A stretch of DNA of 64,000 bases from Pigmentiphaga aceris (GCF_008119665.1 NZ_CP043046.1:2418001-2482000), one strand, 5' to 3'. Shown: positions 1 to 8,593, counted from the stretch's first letter. Numbers and translations: made by a program. Notes: generated by a model from the sequence alone, not told the origin.

Positions 1-1
1 C

Positions 2-1114
2 CGCGACGGCACTATCAACTACCTGCGCGGTGGCAAGGTCAGTTCGTTGCATGCCACGCAAGTCGTGCTGGCCAGCGGTGCCATGGAACGCCCGTTCCCC
101 ATCCCGGGTTGGACACTGCCCGGCGTGCTGGGCGCAGGCGCAGCGCAGATTCTGTTGAAGAGCGCAGACCTTGCGCCATCCGAGCCCGTGATATTGGCTG
201 GCTGTGGCCCCTTGCTGTACTTGCTGGGCTGGCAGTACCTGCGTGCCGGTGTGCCGATCAAAGCGGTGATCGACACCACCGACACTACCGATTACGTGCG
301 TGCTGCCGGTCACCTGATCGAAGCACTGGCCGCATGGCCCATGTTGAAGAAGGGCCTGAAGCTGATGAGCGCGCTGAAGAAGGGCAAAGTGCCTTTCTAT
401 CGCGGTGCGACCAACCTGGCGGTTCAGGGTACGGATGCGGCTACCGGCCTGCGCTTTACCGTTGGCGGCAAGGACATGCACGTGGACAGCAAGGTCATCT
501 TGCTGCATCAGGGCGTGGTGCCCAATACTCAGTTCACGTGGTCGCTGCGCGCCAAGCACAGCTGGAACGACGTGCAGCTTTGCTGGACGCCGGATGTCGA
601 TGCCTGGGGCAGGCTTGAAGGGCTGCCCAACATCTATGTGGCCGGTGACGGCCTGGGTATTGGCGGTGCGTTGGCTGCTGCGGTGCAGGGTCAGTTGGCA
701 GGGTTGGAAGTGGCTGCCGTGGCCGGCAAGATCGACGCGGGTGCGCGCGACTCGGCTGCTGCCCCCTTGCGTGCAGAACTGGCCAAACAGCTGCGCATTC
801 GCCCCTTCCTGGATGTGTTGTATCGCCCGAAAGACGCCAACCGTGTGCCTGCCGATGCGGTCACGGTATGCCGCTGCGAAGAGGTCACCGCAGGCGACAT
901 TCGCGGCTACGTGGCGCTGGGTTGTTCCGGTCCCAACCAGACCAAGTCTTTCGGCCGTTGCGGCATGGGACCGTGCCAGGGGCGCTTGTGCGGGTTGACG
1001 GTGACCGAGGTGATTGCGCAGGCGCGTGGCGTGTCGCCGTCAGAAGTCGGCTACTACCGCATCCGTCCGCCGATCAAGCCGGTGACGCTGGGCGAGTTGG
1101 CCAACGAGGCCTGA
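2..1114 (+). CDS. NAD(P)/FAD-dependent oxidoreductase with C-terminal [2Fe-2S] domain, HcnB/OoxA-like (5' truncated by window)
   Basis: The reading frame is open from the first bases, so the N-terminal part with the first FAD Rossmann motif lies outside the window. The visible 370 residues contain a pyridine nucleotide-disulfide reductase-type stretch (ASGAMERPFP near the start, an NAD-binding ILAGCGPLLYLLG segment, and the FAD-contacting VAGDGLGIGGA). They end in a BFD-like [2Fe-2S] domain with CRCEE at visible residues 290-294 and RCGMGPCQGR near 319-328. This matches the alpha subunit of opine oxidase and hydrogen-cyanide-synthase-like dehydrogenases. The DAO-type partner starts 2 bp after the stop and a RidA gene follows, so the complex probably oxidises an imino or D-amino acid. 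The substrate cannot be read from the sequence, and the small ferredoxin subunit usual in such operons would lie upstream. Confidence 0.85.
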   Translation, partial: RDGTINYLRGGKVSSLHATQVVLASGAMERPFPIPGWTLPGVLGAGAAQILLKSADLAPSEPVILAGCGPLLYLLGWQYLRAGVPIKAVIDTTDTTDYVRAAGHLIEALAAWPMLKKGLKLMSALKKGKVPFYRGATNLAVQGTDAATGLRFTVGGKDMHVDSKVILLHQGVVPNTQFTWSLRAKHSWNDVQLCWTPDVDAWGRLEGLPNIYVAGDGLGIGGALAAAVQGQLAGLEVAAVAGKIDAGARDSAAAPLRAELAKQLRIRPFLDVLYRPKDANRVPADAVTVCRCEEVTAGDIRGYVALGCSGPNQTKSFGRCGMGPCQGRLCGLTVTEVIAQARGVSPSEVGYYRIRPPIKPVTLGELANEA

Positions 1115-1115
1115 G

Positions 1116-2318
1116 ATGGTTTCGCAGACGCCTGATCTTTCCAAACGCGAGGCAGACGTCATCGTCATCGGTGGCGGGCTGCATGGCATGTCCAGCGCCT
1201 TCCACCTGGCGCGTCGCGGCAAACGGGTGATCGTGCTGGAGGCCGATTACTGCGGCCGGCACGCGTCTGGCGTCAACGCCGGGGGCGTGCGAACGCTGGG
1301 CCGTGATCTGGCAGAAATCCCGCTGTCCTTGGCTTCGCGCGACATCTGGCATGAGCTGGGAGAATTGCTGGGCGACGATGCTGACTTCACGCCCAGTGGC
1401 CAGTTGCTGGTGGCCGAGAACGAAAAAGATATCGTCACCATCAACAAGCGCGTGGCCTTGCTGGAATCGCATGGGTTCACGCACGAGAAGATCATTGACG
1501 GCAAGACCGCGCATGAACTGGTGCCGACGATTTCGCCGCATGTGTGCGGTGGCATTTGGGTGAAGGACGATGGGCATGCATTGCCTTACCGGGCCGTGAC
1601 TGCCTTCCGTCTGGCCGCTCAGCGCATGGGCGTGGCGGTGCACGAAACCACGCCCGCGCAGCGCCTGGATTGGCGTGACGGCCGCTGGCATGTGACCACA
1701 CCGCGCGGTACCTTCAGCGCGGAACACGTGGTCAACAATGCGGGTGCCTGGGCAGGGGAGTTTGCTGCGCAGGTGGGTGATCCGGTGCCGCTGGAAATCG
1801 GCGGGCTGATGTTGATGATTACCTACCGCTTGCCTGCGTTTGTGAAGCCTGTGTTGGGCGCAGCGGGGCGTCCGTTGTCGTTCAAGCAGTTTGCGAATGG
1901 CACCGTGCTGATTGGTGGTGGTTTGCGTTGTCCGGTGGATGTCATCGGGCGTCATGGCGAGGTGGATTTCATCCGCCTGGCCAGCAGTGCGCAGACCGTG
2001 ACGGACTTGTTCCCGCATTTGCGCGAATTGCCCGTCAACCGCGCGTGGGCGGGGGTTGAGGCCTTCATGCCCGACAATATTCCGGTGATCGGCCCGAGTC
2101 TGTCGTCGCCGAACATCGTGCACGCATTTGGTTTTTCGGCGCACGGATTCGAGCTCGGCCCGATCGTTGGCCGTATCGTGTCCGAGCTGGTGTGCGACGG
2201 TACAACCGCGCACCCCATCGCGCCATTTTCGGCAGGGCGTTTCCGTCCTGTCACAGCGACCGAGGCAGGCGCTGCCGTCCCGGTCCCGTTTTCTATCCCA
2301 ACAGGAGTTCCCCGATGA
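1116..2318 (+). CDS. FAD-dependent oxidoreductase (DAO family), catalytic beta subunit, OoxB/HcnC-like
   Basis: The 400-residue protein begins with the classical dinucleotide-binding fold VIVIGGGLHGMSSAFHLARR (residues about 15-34) and E of VIVLE, which would bind the FAD adenosine ribose. The C-terminal part has the FAD-closing segment (about residues 310-355) with AWAGVEAFMPDNIPVIGPS and HAFGFSAHGFELGP. This is the glycine oxidase/sarcosine oxidase-like DAO fold, and it normally oxidises the C-N bond of an amino acid or opine. It starts 2 bp after the [2Fe-2S] flavoprotein stop and overlaps the RidA start by 4 bp, so the three are co-translated. An amino-acid-type dehydrogenase complex feeding the respiratory chain is inferred; cyanide synthesis is unlikely with RidA attached, but the substrate is unknown. 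Confidence 0.85.
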   Translation: MVSQTPDLSKREADVIVIGGGLHGMSSAFHLARRGKRVIVLEADYCGRHASGVNAGGVRTLGRDLAEIPLSLASRDIWHELGELLGDDADFTPSGQLLVAENEKDIVTINKRVALLESHGFTHEKIIDGKTAHELVPTISPHVCGGIWVKDDGHALPYRAVTAFRLAAQRMGVAVHETTPAQRLDWRDGRWHVTTPRGTFSAEHVVNNAGAWAGEFAAQVGDPVPLEIGGLMLMITYRLPAFVKPVLGAAGRPLSFKQFANGTVLIGGGLRCPVDVIGRHGEVDFIRLASSAQTVTDLFPHLRELPVNRAWAGVEAFMPDNIPVIGPSLSSPNIVHAFGFSAHGFELGPIVGRIVSELVCDGTTAHPIAPFSAGRFRPVTATEAGAAVPVPFSIPTGVPR

Positions 2319-2668
2319 GCGACATTCAACGCCTTGATTCGAACAAGCGCCTTTCCCGCGTCGTGATCCACAACGGTGTGGTGCATGTGGCTGGTGTGAC
2401 GTCCAGCGACCTGTCGGAAGACATTGGCGTGCAGACGCGTGATGTGTTGACCAAGATTGATGGTTACTTGGCTAGCGCTGGTACGGATAAGTCGCGTTTG
2501 CTGACGGTGCAGATCTGGCTGAAGAATATTGACCGTGATTTCGAGGGCATGAACGCGGTGTGGGGCGAGTGGGCTGATATCAACAATATGCCGACGCGTG
2601 CGACGGGTGAGGTGAAGCTGGCTCGGTCGGAGTTGCTGGTTGAGATTATTGTGTCGGCAGCGAAGTAA
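2315..2668 (+). CDS. RidA/YjgF family enamine/imine deaminase
   Basis: This small protein of 117 residues has the YjgF/RidA fold. The C-terminal signature PTRATGEVKLARSELLVEI carries the conserved arginine that holds the carboxylate of the imine, followed by the invariant glutamate. RidA proteins hydrolyse reactive 2-aminoacrylate-type enamines and imines released by amino-acid enzymes. The ATG at 2315 overlaps the preceding oxidoreductase stop (ATGA) and sits 7 bases after the ribosome site AGGAG at 2303-2307, which rejects the longer upstream start. Linkage to a flavin amine/amino-acid dehydrogenase suggests it clears the imino product of that complex. A terminator-like hairpin follows at 2736. 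Confidence 0.9.
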   Translation: MSDIQRLDSNKRLSRVVIHNGVVHVAGVTSSDLSEDIGVQTRDVLTKIDGYLASAGTDKSRLLTVQIWLKNIDRDFEGMNAVWGEWADINNMPTRATGEVKLARSELLVEIIVSAAK

Positions 2669-2735
2669 GTAGCTTGGCGTTGTGGCGGTCCAGGGCTTGG
2701 CTTTGGTTCGCTGCATTGCGCTTCTGTAGGACTAA

Positions 2736-2761
2736 GGCTCTCTAGTTATGGAGGGCCTTTT
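2736..2761 (+). terminator. Rho-independent terminator after the oxidoreductase-ridA operon
   Basis: GGCTCTCT at 2736-2743 pairs with GGAGGGCC at 2750-2757 through two G-T wobbles, with loop AGTTAT, directly followed by TTTT and then GCTTTT. It sits about 70 bp after the ridA stop in the expected orientation. Confidence 0.7.
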
Positions 2762-2790
2762 GCTTTTGTGATGCTGTTGGTTCTTGCGTT

Positions 2791-3012
2791 GGCGGCGGCG
2801 AGGGTGTCAGCCGTGCCCAGCGGGCTCCGGTCCTGGCTGCGCCAGGACTTCCCGGATTTGAGCAGGTGCGCGGGGCGGTCGCGGACTCGCGGGGTGAACA
2901 AGCCCCGGCTTGTTCACAAGCGTCCCGCTCAAACATGCGCTCCCTTGCCTCCCCGCGCACCTGCTCAAATCCGGCGGGCCCAATGGGCACGGCTGACACC
3001 CTCGCCGCCGCC
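2791..3012. repeat. Nested inverted-repeat element (222 bp) with three levels of perfect palindromy
   Basis: The outer arms are 29-bp perfect inverted repeats at 2791-2819 and 2984-3012, beginning GGCGGCGGCGAGGGTGTCAG on either strand. Inside them lie 24-bp perfect arms at 2852-2875 and 2951-2974 (CCGGATTTGAGCAGGTGCGC...). In the centre is an 11-bp hairpin, GTGAACAAGCC at 2894-2904 with GGCTTGTTCAC at 2907-2917. An extra 8-bp hairpin (GTCCTGGC/GCCAGGAC) sits at 2830-2848 on the left side only. No plausible protein is encoded; the reading frames on both strands simply mirror each other. It could be a non-autonomous repeat of MITE or extragenic-palindrome type, or a large structured transcript end. 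No target-site duplication was recognised. Confidence 0.75.
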
Positions 3013-3464
3013 TTGGAAATGTGGGTTCGGAAGGGGGCTTGGCTGGGGCGTCGGTTGAGTTTGCTGTGTTGTTAGTGGCACAAGCGCTTGGCTTTTCAGG
3101 CTGATGTTGGCCTGCCTGATCTGTCGGCAGTTTGGTGATGGCGTCGTTCGGCCTGAGTCTGCTGTGCTGGTATTCCCGTGAAATCAATCTTGACGAGCGT
3201 GTGAAGACGCCACTAAATTGGTTTCACCATGAGCCGCCGCCTCGTCCTTGTTTCTCTCGATCTCACTGCGAACCAGTCGCAGGCGGGCGCGCGCGCGAAA
3301 TCCAAAAAACAGTCGCTCATCTGACCGGAGCGCGCTGTTCCGTCAGTTGAGCGACGGAACAGCATCAGTAGAAGACGGTCTGCCAATTCCCCCTTACTGT
3401 CTTGAGTACGTTTGCTTCGTTGCTTGCCTGCACGGTTTCCGAATCGGTCGATACGGAGCATGCA
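3013..3464. other. Intergenic stretch upstream of the dapA-like gene with an 11-bp inverted repeat
   Basis: No convincing gene is seen in these 452 bp. A short open frame at 3230-3325 (31 codons, MSRRLVLVSLDLTANQ...) resembles nothing recognisable. A perfect inverted repeat GCTGTTCCGTC (3334-3344)/GACGGAACAGC (3353-3363) with an 8-base spacer lies about 100 bp before the dapA-like start. It may be a regulator operator or an attenuating hairpin. No clear sigma-70 promoter was identified. Confidence 0.45.
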
Positions 3465-4361
3465 ATGCAAGAAACGAAGTATCTCTATCGTGGTATCTGG
3501 CTACCTCTGGTCACCCCTTTTCGCAACGGCGAGGTGGATTACGTCGCCCTGCGACAACTGGTGTCCCATTACCGCTGTAGCGGCCTGACGGGATTGGTGG
3601 TGTGCGGCACCACTGGCGAAGCCGCCGCACTCGATGAAACAGAACAGTTGGCTGTGCTGGATACGGTGCTGACTGAGGCCGGGGATTTGCCGGTCATGAT
3701 GGGTTTGGCGGGCAACAATCTTCGGCATGTGTTGAGCCGTCTCGCCACTATCGGCGAGCGGCCATTGGCTGGGGTTCTGGTACCCGCGCCGTATTACATC
3801 AGGCCGTCACAGGAAGGCTTGAAGGCGTACTTCCGCGCATTGGCCGATAGGTCTCAGGCACCGCTGGTGCTGTATGACATCCCTTACCGAACCGGTGTGA
3901 CGCTAAGCGCCGAGACACTGCTCTCGCTGGCGGACCACGGCAATATTCGCGGTATCAAAGACTGCGGTGGTAACGCTGAAACCACGCGGGCGTTAATCGC
4001 CGATGGCCGTTTGGCAGTCCTGGCCGGAGAAGATCAGCAATTGCTTGCCACGCTGTGCATGGGCGGTCAGGGTGCGATCCTTGCATCAGCGCATATTCGG
4101 CCAGATCTTTTCTCGGCCCTGTGGCGCGCAGTGGCAGACCAACGCCTGCATGTCGCCCGTGACCTTTTCCACGCGTTGATGCCGATGATCAGGCTTATGT
4201 TTGCAGAACCCAACCCGGGACCGGTCAAGGCTTTGCTGGCTGGATACGGCTTGATGTCCGATGAGCTACGTTTGCCCATGACGCCGATTTCAACGGAGCT
4301 CGCTCGACAATTGGCAATCGTTCGTGAGGCTTTGGACTTGGTAGAAGCGGACGCGTTGTAA
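3465..4361 (+). CDS. 4-hydroxy-tetrahydrodipicolinate synthase/N-acetylneuraminate lyase family aldolase (DapA-like)
   Basis: The protein is 298 residues, the usual size for this TIM-barrel class I aldolase family. Visible active-site elements are GTTGEA at 48-53, YDIPYRTGV with catalytic Tyr137, and IKDCGG with the Schiff-base Lys165. True DapA condenses pyruvate with aspartate semialdehyde in lysine synthesis, but the family also contains dehydratases and other pyruvate aldolases. The start chosen is ATG 3465, preceded by GGAG at 3455-3458; the longer frame from 3402 has no ribosome site. It stands alone, and Burkholderiales often carry several dapA paralogues, so a sugar-acid or amino-acid catabolic role is as likely as lysine synthesis. 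Confidence 0.85.
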   Translation: MQETKYLYRGIWLPLVTPFRNGEVDYVALRQLVSHYRCSGLTGLVVCGTTGEAAALDETEQLAVLDTVLTEAGDLPVMMGLAGNNLRHVLSRLATIGERPLAGVLVPAPYYIRPSQEGLKAYFRALADRSQAPLVLYDIPYRTGVTLSAETLLSLADHGNIRGIKDCGGNAETTRALIADGRLAVLAGEDQQLLATLCMGGQGAILASAHIRPDLFSALWRAVADQRLHVARDLFHALMPMIRLMFAEPNPGPVKALLAGYGLMSDELRLPMTPISTELARQLAIVREALDLVEADAL

Positions 4362-4380
4362 AAGGTCAGCCTGATACAGG

Positions 4381-4418
4381 CGGGCGCATGCGCGTCATCA
4401 GTCGCATGCGCTTGCCCG
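4381..4418 (+). terminator. Hairpin after the dapA-like gene, candidate terminator; the rest of 4362-4859 holds no recognised gene
   Basis: CGGGCGCATGCGC (4381-4393) pairs with GCATGCGC-TT-GCCCG (4404-4418) around a short loop, with a TT bulge; TTTGCTCTCGTTT follows, so the U-tract is imperfect. The remaining intergenic DNA up to 4859 shows only shadow frames. The promoter of the exported-protein operon must lie in it but was not located. Confidence 0.45.
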
Positions 4419-4859
4419 TTTGCTCTCGTTTCACGAGATTGGCCGGCGGACCTTGTCACTGTAGAAAAGGCCTCACCGCAGTTGGCCCAGGATCGACGCC
4501 GCCAGCGGGATGTTGCTTGCGCCTTTCGACAGTGTTGCTCCGTCGAGACGCTGACATAAAGCAAGTGACCTGAATGGCGACGAGTTGGTAGAGGCGCTCA
4601 CGCTAGCCCGGACAAGGGGTTCAGCAACTTGGTGATGGTGCACTTGCCTTTGGATGTGTGATTTATCTCCCGCTGGCGGACTTTTATTCGGCCTGACTCG
4701 AAGCTGAAGCTGGCATACTCAGTCGTATCAGTTTGTGAGCGCTGTATTATTAGTTACGACGCCTGAGCGTTACCACTTCTGTTCGTCAGAACCCGGTGGA
4801 TGCGATGTCGCTCTTCTTCGTCCGGCGCGGACCATTAACTCCGATATTGTCTGCCGCAC

Positions 4860-5693
4860 ATGCATATTCGATTCCGATTACGCCGCCCAACTTGCTGGTC
4901 CGCTGCGAAGCGCTGCCTTGTTGCATGGATCACGTTGCCGGCGTTGCTGTTCAGCGCATCTGCCCTGCAGGCTCAAACCACGGCTGGGGACGTGGCCCCC
5001 GAGACGCCGGTAGCGATGGCCGCGCCTGTCAGCGTTGTCGAGCCCGCAACGCGCTTGCCAAAAAAGAAGGTCGATGTGACCGAGAAGGTGTGGTCGCAAT
5101 TCTCGGTGTCGGAGCGTGCTGCGATCATGGCGCACGATATCGAGATCGCCATCATTCCTTCCGCGCAGGTTGGAATCGTCCAATCTGCCCAACTCGTCAA
5201 CCGGTCGCAAGCCGGCACAAACTCGGGCGCGTTGCTCGGTGCGGCAGTTGCGCAATCGATGTATATCGATAACCGTCTGCGCGACGGTGGATCGAACTAT
5301 TCGGCCTCCACGCAGATCGGTATCGGCCTCTTGGGCGCTGCGCTTGGCAGTTCCCTGGATAGTGCACCGGTGCGCAAATTCATCATCAACTACGGCATTC
5401 AGACGCTCGATGGCGAAGTGTCGCAGGTGCTGGTGGAATCTGGCGACGAGTTCGTCGCACCTACCGGGCGCTGCGTTTACCTGCCTGGTGTCGAGCCGGC
5501 ACCGAGCAGCCTGTGCAACAACGACAAGCTGGCCTTCCTTTCCCGCCTGAGTGTGCTTGGCCAGGCGGATCCCAATGTCGTCGTGTCGGAACAACCGCTG
5601 GGAATACAGGTGAATTGCCGCGTCCCCGCAGTCGGGCTGATGAGCCTGGACCGTTCGATGTGTACCCAACTTAACGGAACGATTGAAAAATGA
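4860..5693 (+). CDS. Exported protein of unknown function, first gene of a two-gene operon
   Basis: I do not recognise a family. The 277-residue product has basic residues followed by a hydrophobic segment (about 20-38) ending in SALQAQ, a good signal peptidase I site, so it is predicted to be periplasmic. A glycine/alanine-rich stretch GIGLLGAALGSS (about 152-163) could be a short membrane-inserting or glycine-zipper element. Three cysteines near the C-terminus (in GRCVY, SSLCNN and VNCRV) might form disulfides. The start is uncertain because no strong ribosome site precedes ATG 4860. The stop overlaps the next gene, a lipoprotein, by 4 bp, so the two probably work together in the envelope. 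Confidence 0.65.
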   Translation: MHIRFRLRRPTCWSAAKRCLVAWITLPALLFSASALQAQTTAGDVAPETPVAMAAPVSVVEPATRLPKKKVDVTEKVWSQFSVSERAAIMAHDIEIAIIPSAQVGIVQSAQLVNRSQAGTNSGALLGAAVAQSMYIDNRLRDGGSNYSASTQIGIGLLGAALGSSLDSAPVRKFIINYGIQTLDGEVSQVLVESGDEFVAPTGRCVYLPGVEPAPSSLCNNDKLAFLSRLSVLGQADPNVVVSEQPLGIQVNCRVPAVGLMSLDRSMCTQLNGTIEK

Positions 5694-6397
5694 GTTTTTT
5701 GCGCCCGCTTCTTTCTGTATTGGCTGTGGTGATTCTGGCAGGGTGCGCTGCCAAGCCGCAGTTGACCGGCGAAAGCGCCATGCAACCCAAGCAGTTGTCA
5801 TTCCCCGCGGTAGATGCGCCTGCGGTCGCCGCCAAGGGGGGCGTGGTGCATCTGCGCGCCAACTACCTGGGCAGCTATACCTATCGCCTGCGCGACACTT
5901 TGTCAGTGGGGTTCATGCTGGGTCGACTCTCGGTAACGTCTGCCAACGAGTTGCTGGAAGCTGAGCTGCAAGGCGAGCGCATGTATTGCACGCAGCAACG
6001 TGTGTTCTCGGCCATGTTGGAGGGACCCAGTAAACACGCGTGCTTTGGCCGTGGCCCCACCGACGGCGTCTTCAACCGTGTGCGCGTCGCGCCCGGTGAA
6101 TACTGGTTCACCAAAGACCTGCCGCAAGGCGTGCCCTATGTGAGTACCGAGCGCGGCGTGTCGGTGGACGGCAGTCCGTTGAAGCGCGAAATCTATTTCG
6201 AAGGCAGTGAAAACGGCGTCGTGCTGTTCACCGTCAAAACTTACGACCAGAGTCTGGATGGTCAGGCTCGCATGCGCCCAATCATGTTGCCGGTTCCTAC
6301 CTTGCCCGCCACGGTCGATGTAGATGGCGCGCAGATCTTGATCGAGAAAGTCACGCCCAACGCGCTGACCTATCGACTGAAAAAAGGCTTCCTTTGA
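5690..6397 (+). CDS. Lipoprotein of unknown function
   Basis: The N-terminus is a lipoprotein signal: a hydrophobic core then LAGC with the lipid-accepting Cys at about residue 19. The mature domain (about 215 residues) has no recognised family. Its repeated short hydrophobic/polar alternation suggests a beta-rich fold, and Cys residues in MYCTQQ and KHACFG may pair. ATG 5690 overlaps the stop of the exported-protein gene (ATGA), so translation is coupled. Membrane anchoring and joint synthesis with a periplasmic partner suggest an envelope complex; no functional claim can be made. Confidence 0.75.
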   Translation: MSFLRPLLSVLAVVILAGCAAKPQLTGESAMQPKQLSFPAVDAPAVAAKGGVVHLRANYLGSYTYRLRDTLSVGFMLGRLSVTSANELLEAELQGERMYCTQQRVFSAMLEGPSKHACFGRGPTDGVFNRVRVAPGEYWFTKDLPQGVPYVSTERGVSVDGSPLKREIYFEGSENGVVLFTVKTYDQSLDGQARMRPIMLPVPTLPATVDVDGAQILIEKVTPNALTYRLKKGFL

Positions 6398-6499
6398 ATC
6401 AGTGATGTTGGCATACGGAAAGCGGTAAACCCAGCAACGACAGCGGCAGTCCCATCTGCACAAGGTCAATCCCGTTGTGCAGATGGGTACAGATTCCGG

Positions 6500-7624
6500 C
6501 TACTTGACCTTGGTCTGCAGCCAGTTGTTGATCCACGCGGCCACGTCGATATTGTTCTTTTCGAGCATGACCATGTGACCGTTGCCACGTATGCCAACTT
6601 GCTCCAGGCGAACCATGTCGTTCTTGACACCGGCCTGGGTCAGCCAGTTCGACAGGCAGTGGTCGTATTGGGCGTGATACGAAGATTCCGTGATCAGGAC
6701 AAGAATGGGTCGTCCGCCGACATGGCTCAGACGGCGAGCTGGCTCTTTCTGACGCCAGCATGCGACCAGATCGCTGCGGGAGGGCGTGGTTTCCTGCTCC
6801 AGCGCCAGGTCGCTTGCGTCGCGGATGGGCGGGTCGTAGGTGATCGGAATGTCCGACACGCCGAACGCGAGCTGTTTGCCTGCGCCGAAGACAGGCGATG
6901 CCTGAATCGGCGGGGCATTCGGTTCGACGGCGACGATTCCTTTGACGAGGTCGGGCCGTGCGTCGGCCAGCAGCCAGCCGAACGGCCCTGCCTGTGAGTG
7001 CGTCACCAGAACGGCCGGACCGATCCGATCCAGCAAGGCCTGGCCTGCCTGACGAACCAGGGTCTGTGTTTCTGCGTTCGAGGCCAGATACTCGACTTGG
7101 CTGGCATAGAACTGATCGAACACCGGGTCGCCCCGGCGGCCGGTGCCAGGCCACTGCGTGTGCAGCTTGGCTTGCGGCCATTTAGCCAGGTCGGCGGATG
7201 CTGTGAAGAGCTGCTCGATGACGGGTGCCGGGAAGTTGCGCAGCGCCCCGTCGATACCCGGATGCCATGCGGACCGGCCGCGCGCCGGCTGGTCTACCAG
7301 ATAGACATCGTAGCCCTGTGCCACGAAATACTGCGCCCACCCTGGCCGCCCGTCAGGCGTGCTGATCCAGTTCATCGACGTCTGGGCCGCCCCGTGGAAG
7401 AAAACGAGAGGGTAGGGCTGAGTACGGTGGGTAGGTCGCAGATGCTCGACATACATCGCCCCCTGCATCACTTCTTTGCCCTTGTCGCCAACATAAGTGC
7501 CGCCTGCGTAGAACGCCGAGCGATCGGACGAGGTATTGCCAGTGGGCGCTGCGCATGCGCCGAGCAGACTGGCGGCTGTCAGCGCGACAAGGCTTCGCGC
7601 AAGCGTGTACAGAGGGGGATTCAT
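6500..7624 (-). CDS. Lipoprotein alpha/beta hydrolase (esterase-like)
   Basis: The 374-residue product opens with a lipoprotein signal (LLGACAAP). The alpha/beta-hydrolase features are the oxyanion-hole stretch FFHGAAQTS, the nucleophile elbow VTHSQAG with Ser210, and a C-terminal GNGHMVMLEKNN supplying the catalytic His. The start is ATG 7624, five bases after CAGGAG, rather than the GTG one codon earlier. The enzyme is predicted to act in the envelope on a carboxylic ester or similar bond; no substrate can be deduced. It is monocistronic, and its 5' end faces the gldA fragment. Confidence 0.8.
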   Translation of the reverse strand: MNPPLYTLARSLVALTAASLLGACAAPTGNTSSDRSAFYAGGTYVGDKGKEVMQGAMYVEHLRPTHRTQPYPLVFFHGAAQTSMNWISTPDGRPGWAQYFVAQGYDVYLVDQPARGRSAWHPGIDGALRNFPAPVIEQLFTASADLAKWPQAKLHTQWPGTGRRGDPVFDQFYASQVEYLASNAETQTLVRQAGQALLDRIGPAVLVTHSQAGPFGWLLADARPDLVKGIVAVEPNAPPIQASPVFGAGKQLAFGVSDIPITYDPPIRDASDLALEQETTPSRSDLVACWRQKEPARRLSHVGGRPILVLITESSYHAQYDHCLSNWLTQAGVKNDMVRLEQVGIRGNGHMVMLEKNNIDVAAWINNWLQTKVK

Positions 7625-7750
7625 CACAACTCCTGGGTGAGCACGGACGTCTTTGCGTCAGCTTGTTGCATGTTCTTTTGGATAGAACTTTGATCTATTG
7701 TGAAGAACTCTACAGCGGCGCACGATGAACCTGTTATCGGTACCAACCCC

Positions 7751-7930
7751 AGTTACGGTCTGGCGCGCATGTGCCACGACACTTTGCGAGCGTATGGTCC
7801 TTTGGCCTTGCAGGCTTGTAAGCAAGGCGTGGTGATGCCTGCGCTGGAACACATCATCAAGGCAAACACGCTGCTGTCCGGGCTGGGGTTTGAACGCGGC
7901 GGATTGGCTGCGGCACACGCCATTCACAAC
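7751..7930 (+). pseudogene. gldA: Internal fragment of glycerol dehydrogenase (gldA remnant)
   Basis: A frame of about 60 codons reads LARMCHDTLRAYG..., then PALEHIIKANTLLSGLGF, then GGLAAAHAIHN. This corresponds to the central region of GldA (about residues 200-260 of roughly 365), including a zinc-ligand histidine of that iron-type alcohol dehydrogenase. The enclosing open frame (7700-7963) has unrelated sequence on both sides, and neither the NAD-binding N-terminus nor the C-terminal domain is present. It is therefore a decayed fragment left between the hydrolase and the bufferin locus. The similarity is from recognition, not a database search. Confidence 0.75.
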
Positions 7931-7951
7931 GAACCCTTCCCGGTCACACCC

Positions 7952-8593
7952 TTACCAACGTAGCAATCTAGGCCCGATCAACGCACCGAGCAACGCGGGC
8001 AGGCTCATCCCCGCCACGTACCAGACTGCCAGAAACGGCGCCGCCATTTCGGGGCAGTGCAGGGCGTAGATTGCTGCGCCTGAACCCGATGACATCGCGC
8101 CGGCTGCTGCGCCTGCGACGGCGGGCCTGGTGGGGGCCAAGCGCTTGAGTGACCATAGCGCCGCCACAAAGACAGGTGCTGAAATCGCAGTGATGCTGAA
8201 GGCGCAGCTGCGCCATGTCTGACCCATGATCAGCGCGGCGCGGTCTGCTGGAGGAGCGGTCATCAACACAATCACGCCCAATGCCCAGATGAACAATATT
8301 GGGGCAAGCAACCCCATCCAGGTTTGGCGCACGAGCACACCGGGCCGCGCAAGACGTTGCGTGACCGTAAAGCCAAACACGGCAACACAGGCGGGCACCA
8401 GCAGCTTTACCCAGAACATGGGCCATCCGATGGCGGTCGACAAGTCGCTGCGTACGCCGTAACCCATTGCCAGCAACAGGAACGACAGTGGCAGGCTCGC
8501 TGCCAGCGCCAGCCCGATCTGTCGTGATGCCGCCTTGGGCGAGACCGCCTCTACATTTGCGGCCAGCATGGCCACCAGGTTTTCCGTTTTCAT
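7952..8593 (-). CDS. nrsF: NrsF-family (DUF1109) membrane anti-sigma factor
   Basis: The 213-residue protein has a short cytoplasmic N-terminus and about six hydrophobic segments, with the DUF1109 pattern: paired cysteines in RSCAFSI and in [16 protein letters not shown] near the C-terminus. In Caulobacter NrsF holds the ECF factor SigF at the membrane and releases it on metal or redox stress, and its conserved cysteines are central to sensing. Its start overlaps the stop of the sigma gene by 4 bp, the standard sigF-nrsF arrangement. The neighbouring divergent bufferin operon is the expected regulon. Confidence 0.9.
   Translation of the reverse strand: MKTENLVAMLAANVEAVSPKAASRQIGLALAASLPLSFLLLAMGYGVRSDLSTAIGWPMFWVKLLVPACVAVFGFTVTQRLARPGVLVRQTWMGLLAPILFIWALGVIVLMTAPPADRAALIMGQTWRSCAFSITAISAPVFVAALWSLKRLAPTRPAVAGAAAGAMSSGSGAAIYALHCPEMAAPFLAVWYVAGMSLPALLGALIGPRLLRW

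Noticed and set aside
1074..2213. 379-codon minus-strand frame
   Set aside because: Antisense to the DAO-family gene with intact FAD motifs; no ribosome site.
1..2668. Hydrogen cyanide synthase operon hcnABC
   Set aside because: The flavoprotein subunits resemble HcnB/HcnC, but the linked RidA gene and general family membership fit an opine or amino-acid dehydrogenase better.
4735..5272. Two plus-strand frames overlapping the exported protein
   Set aside because: Both run in other phases through the signal-peptide gene and lack start signals.
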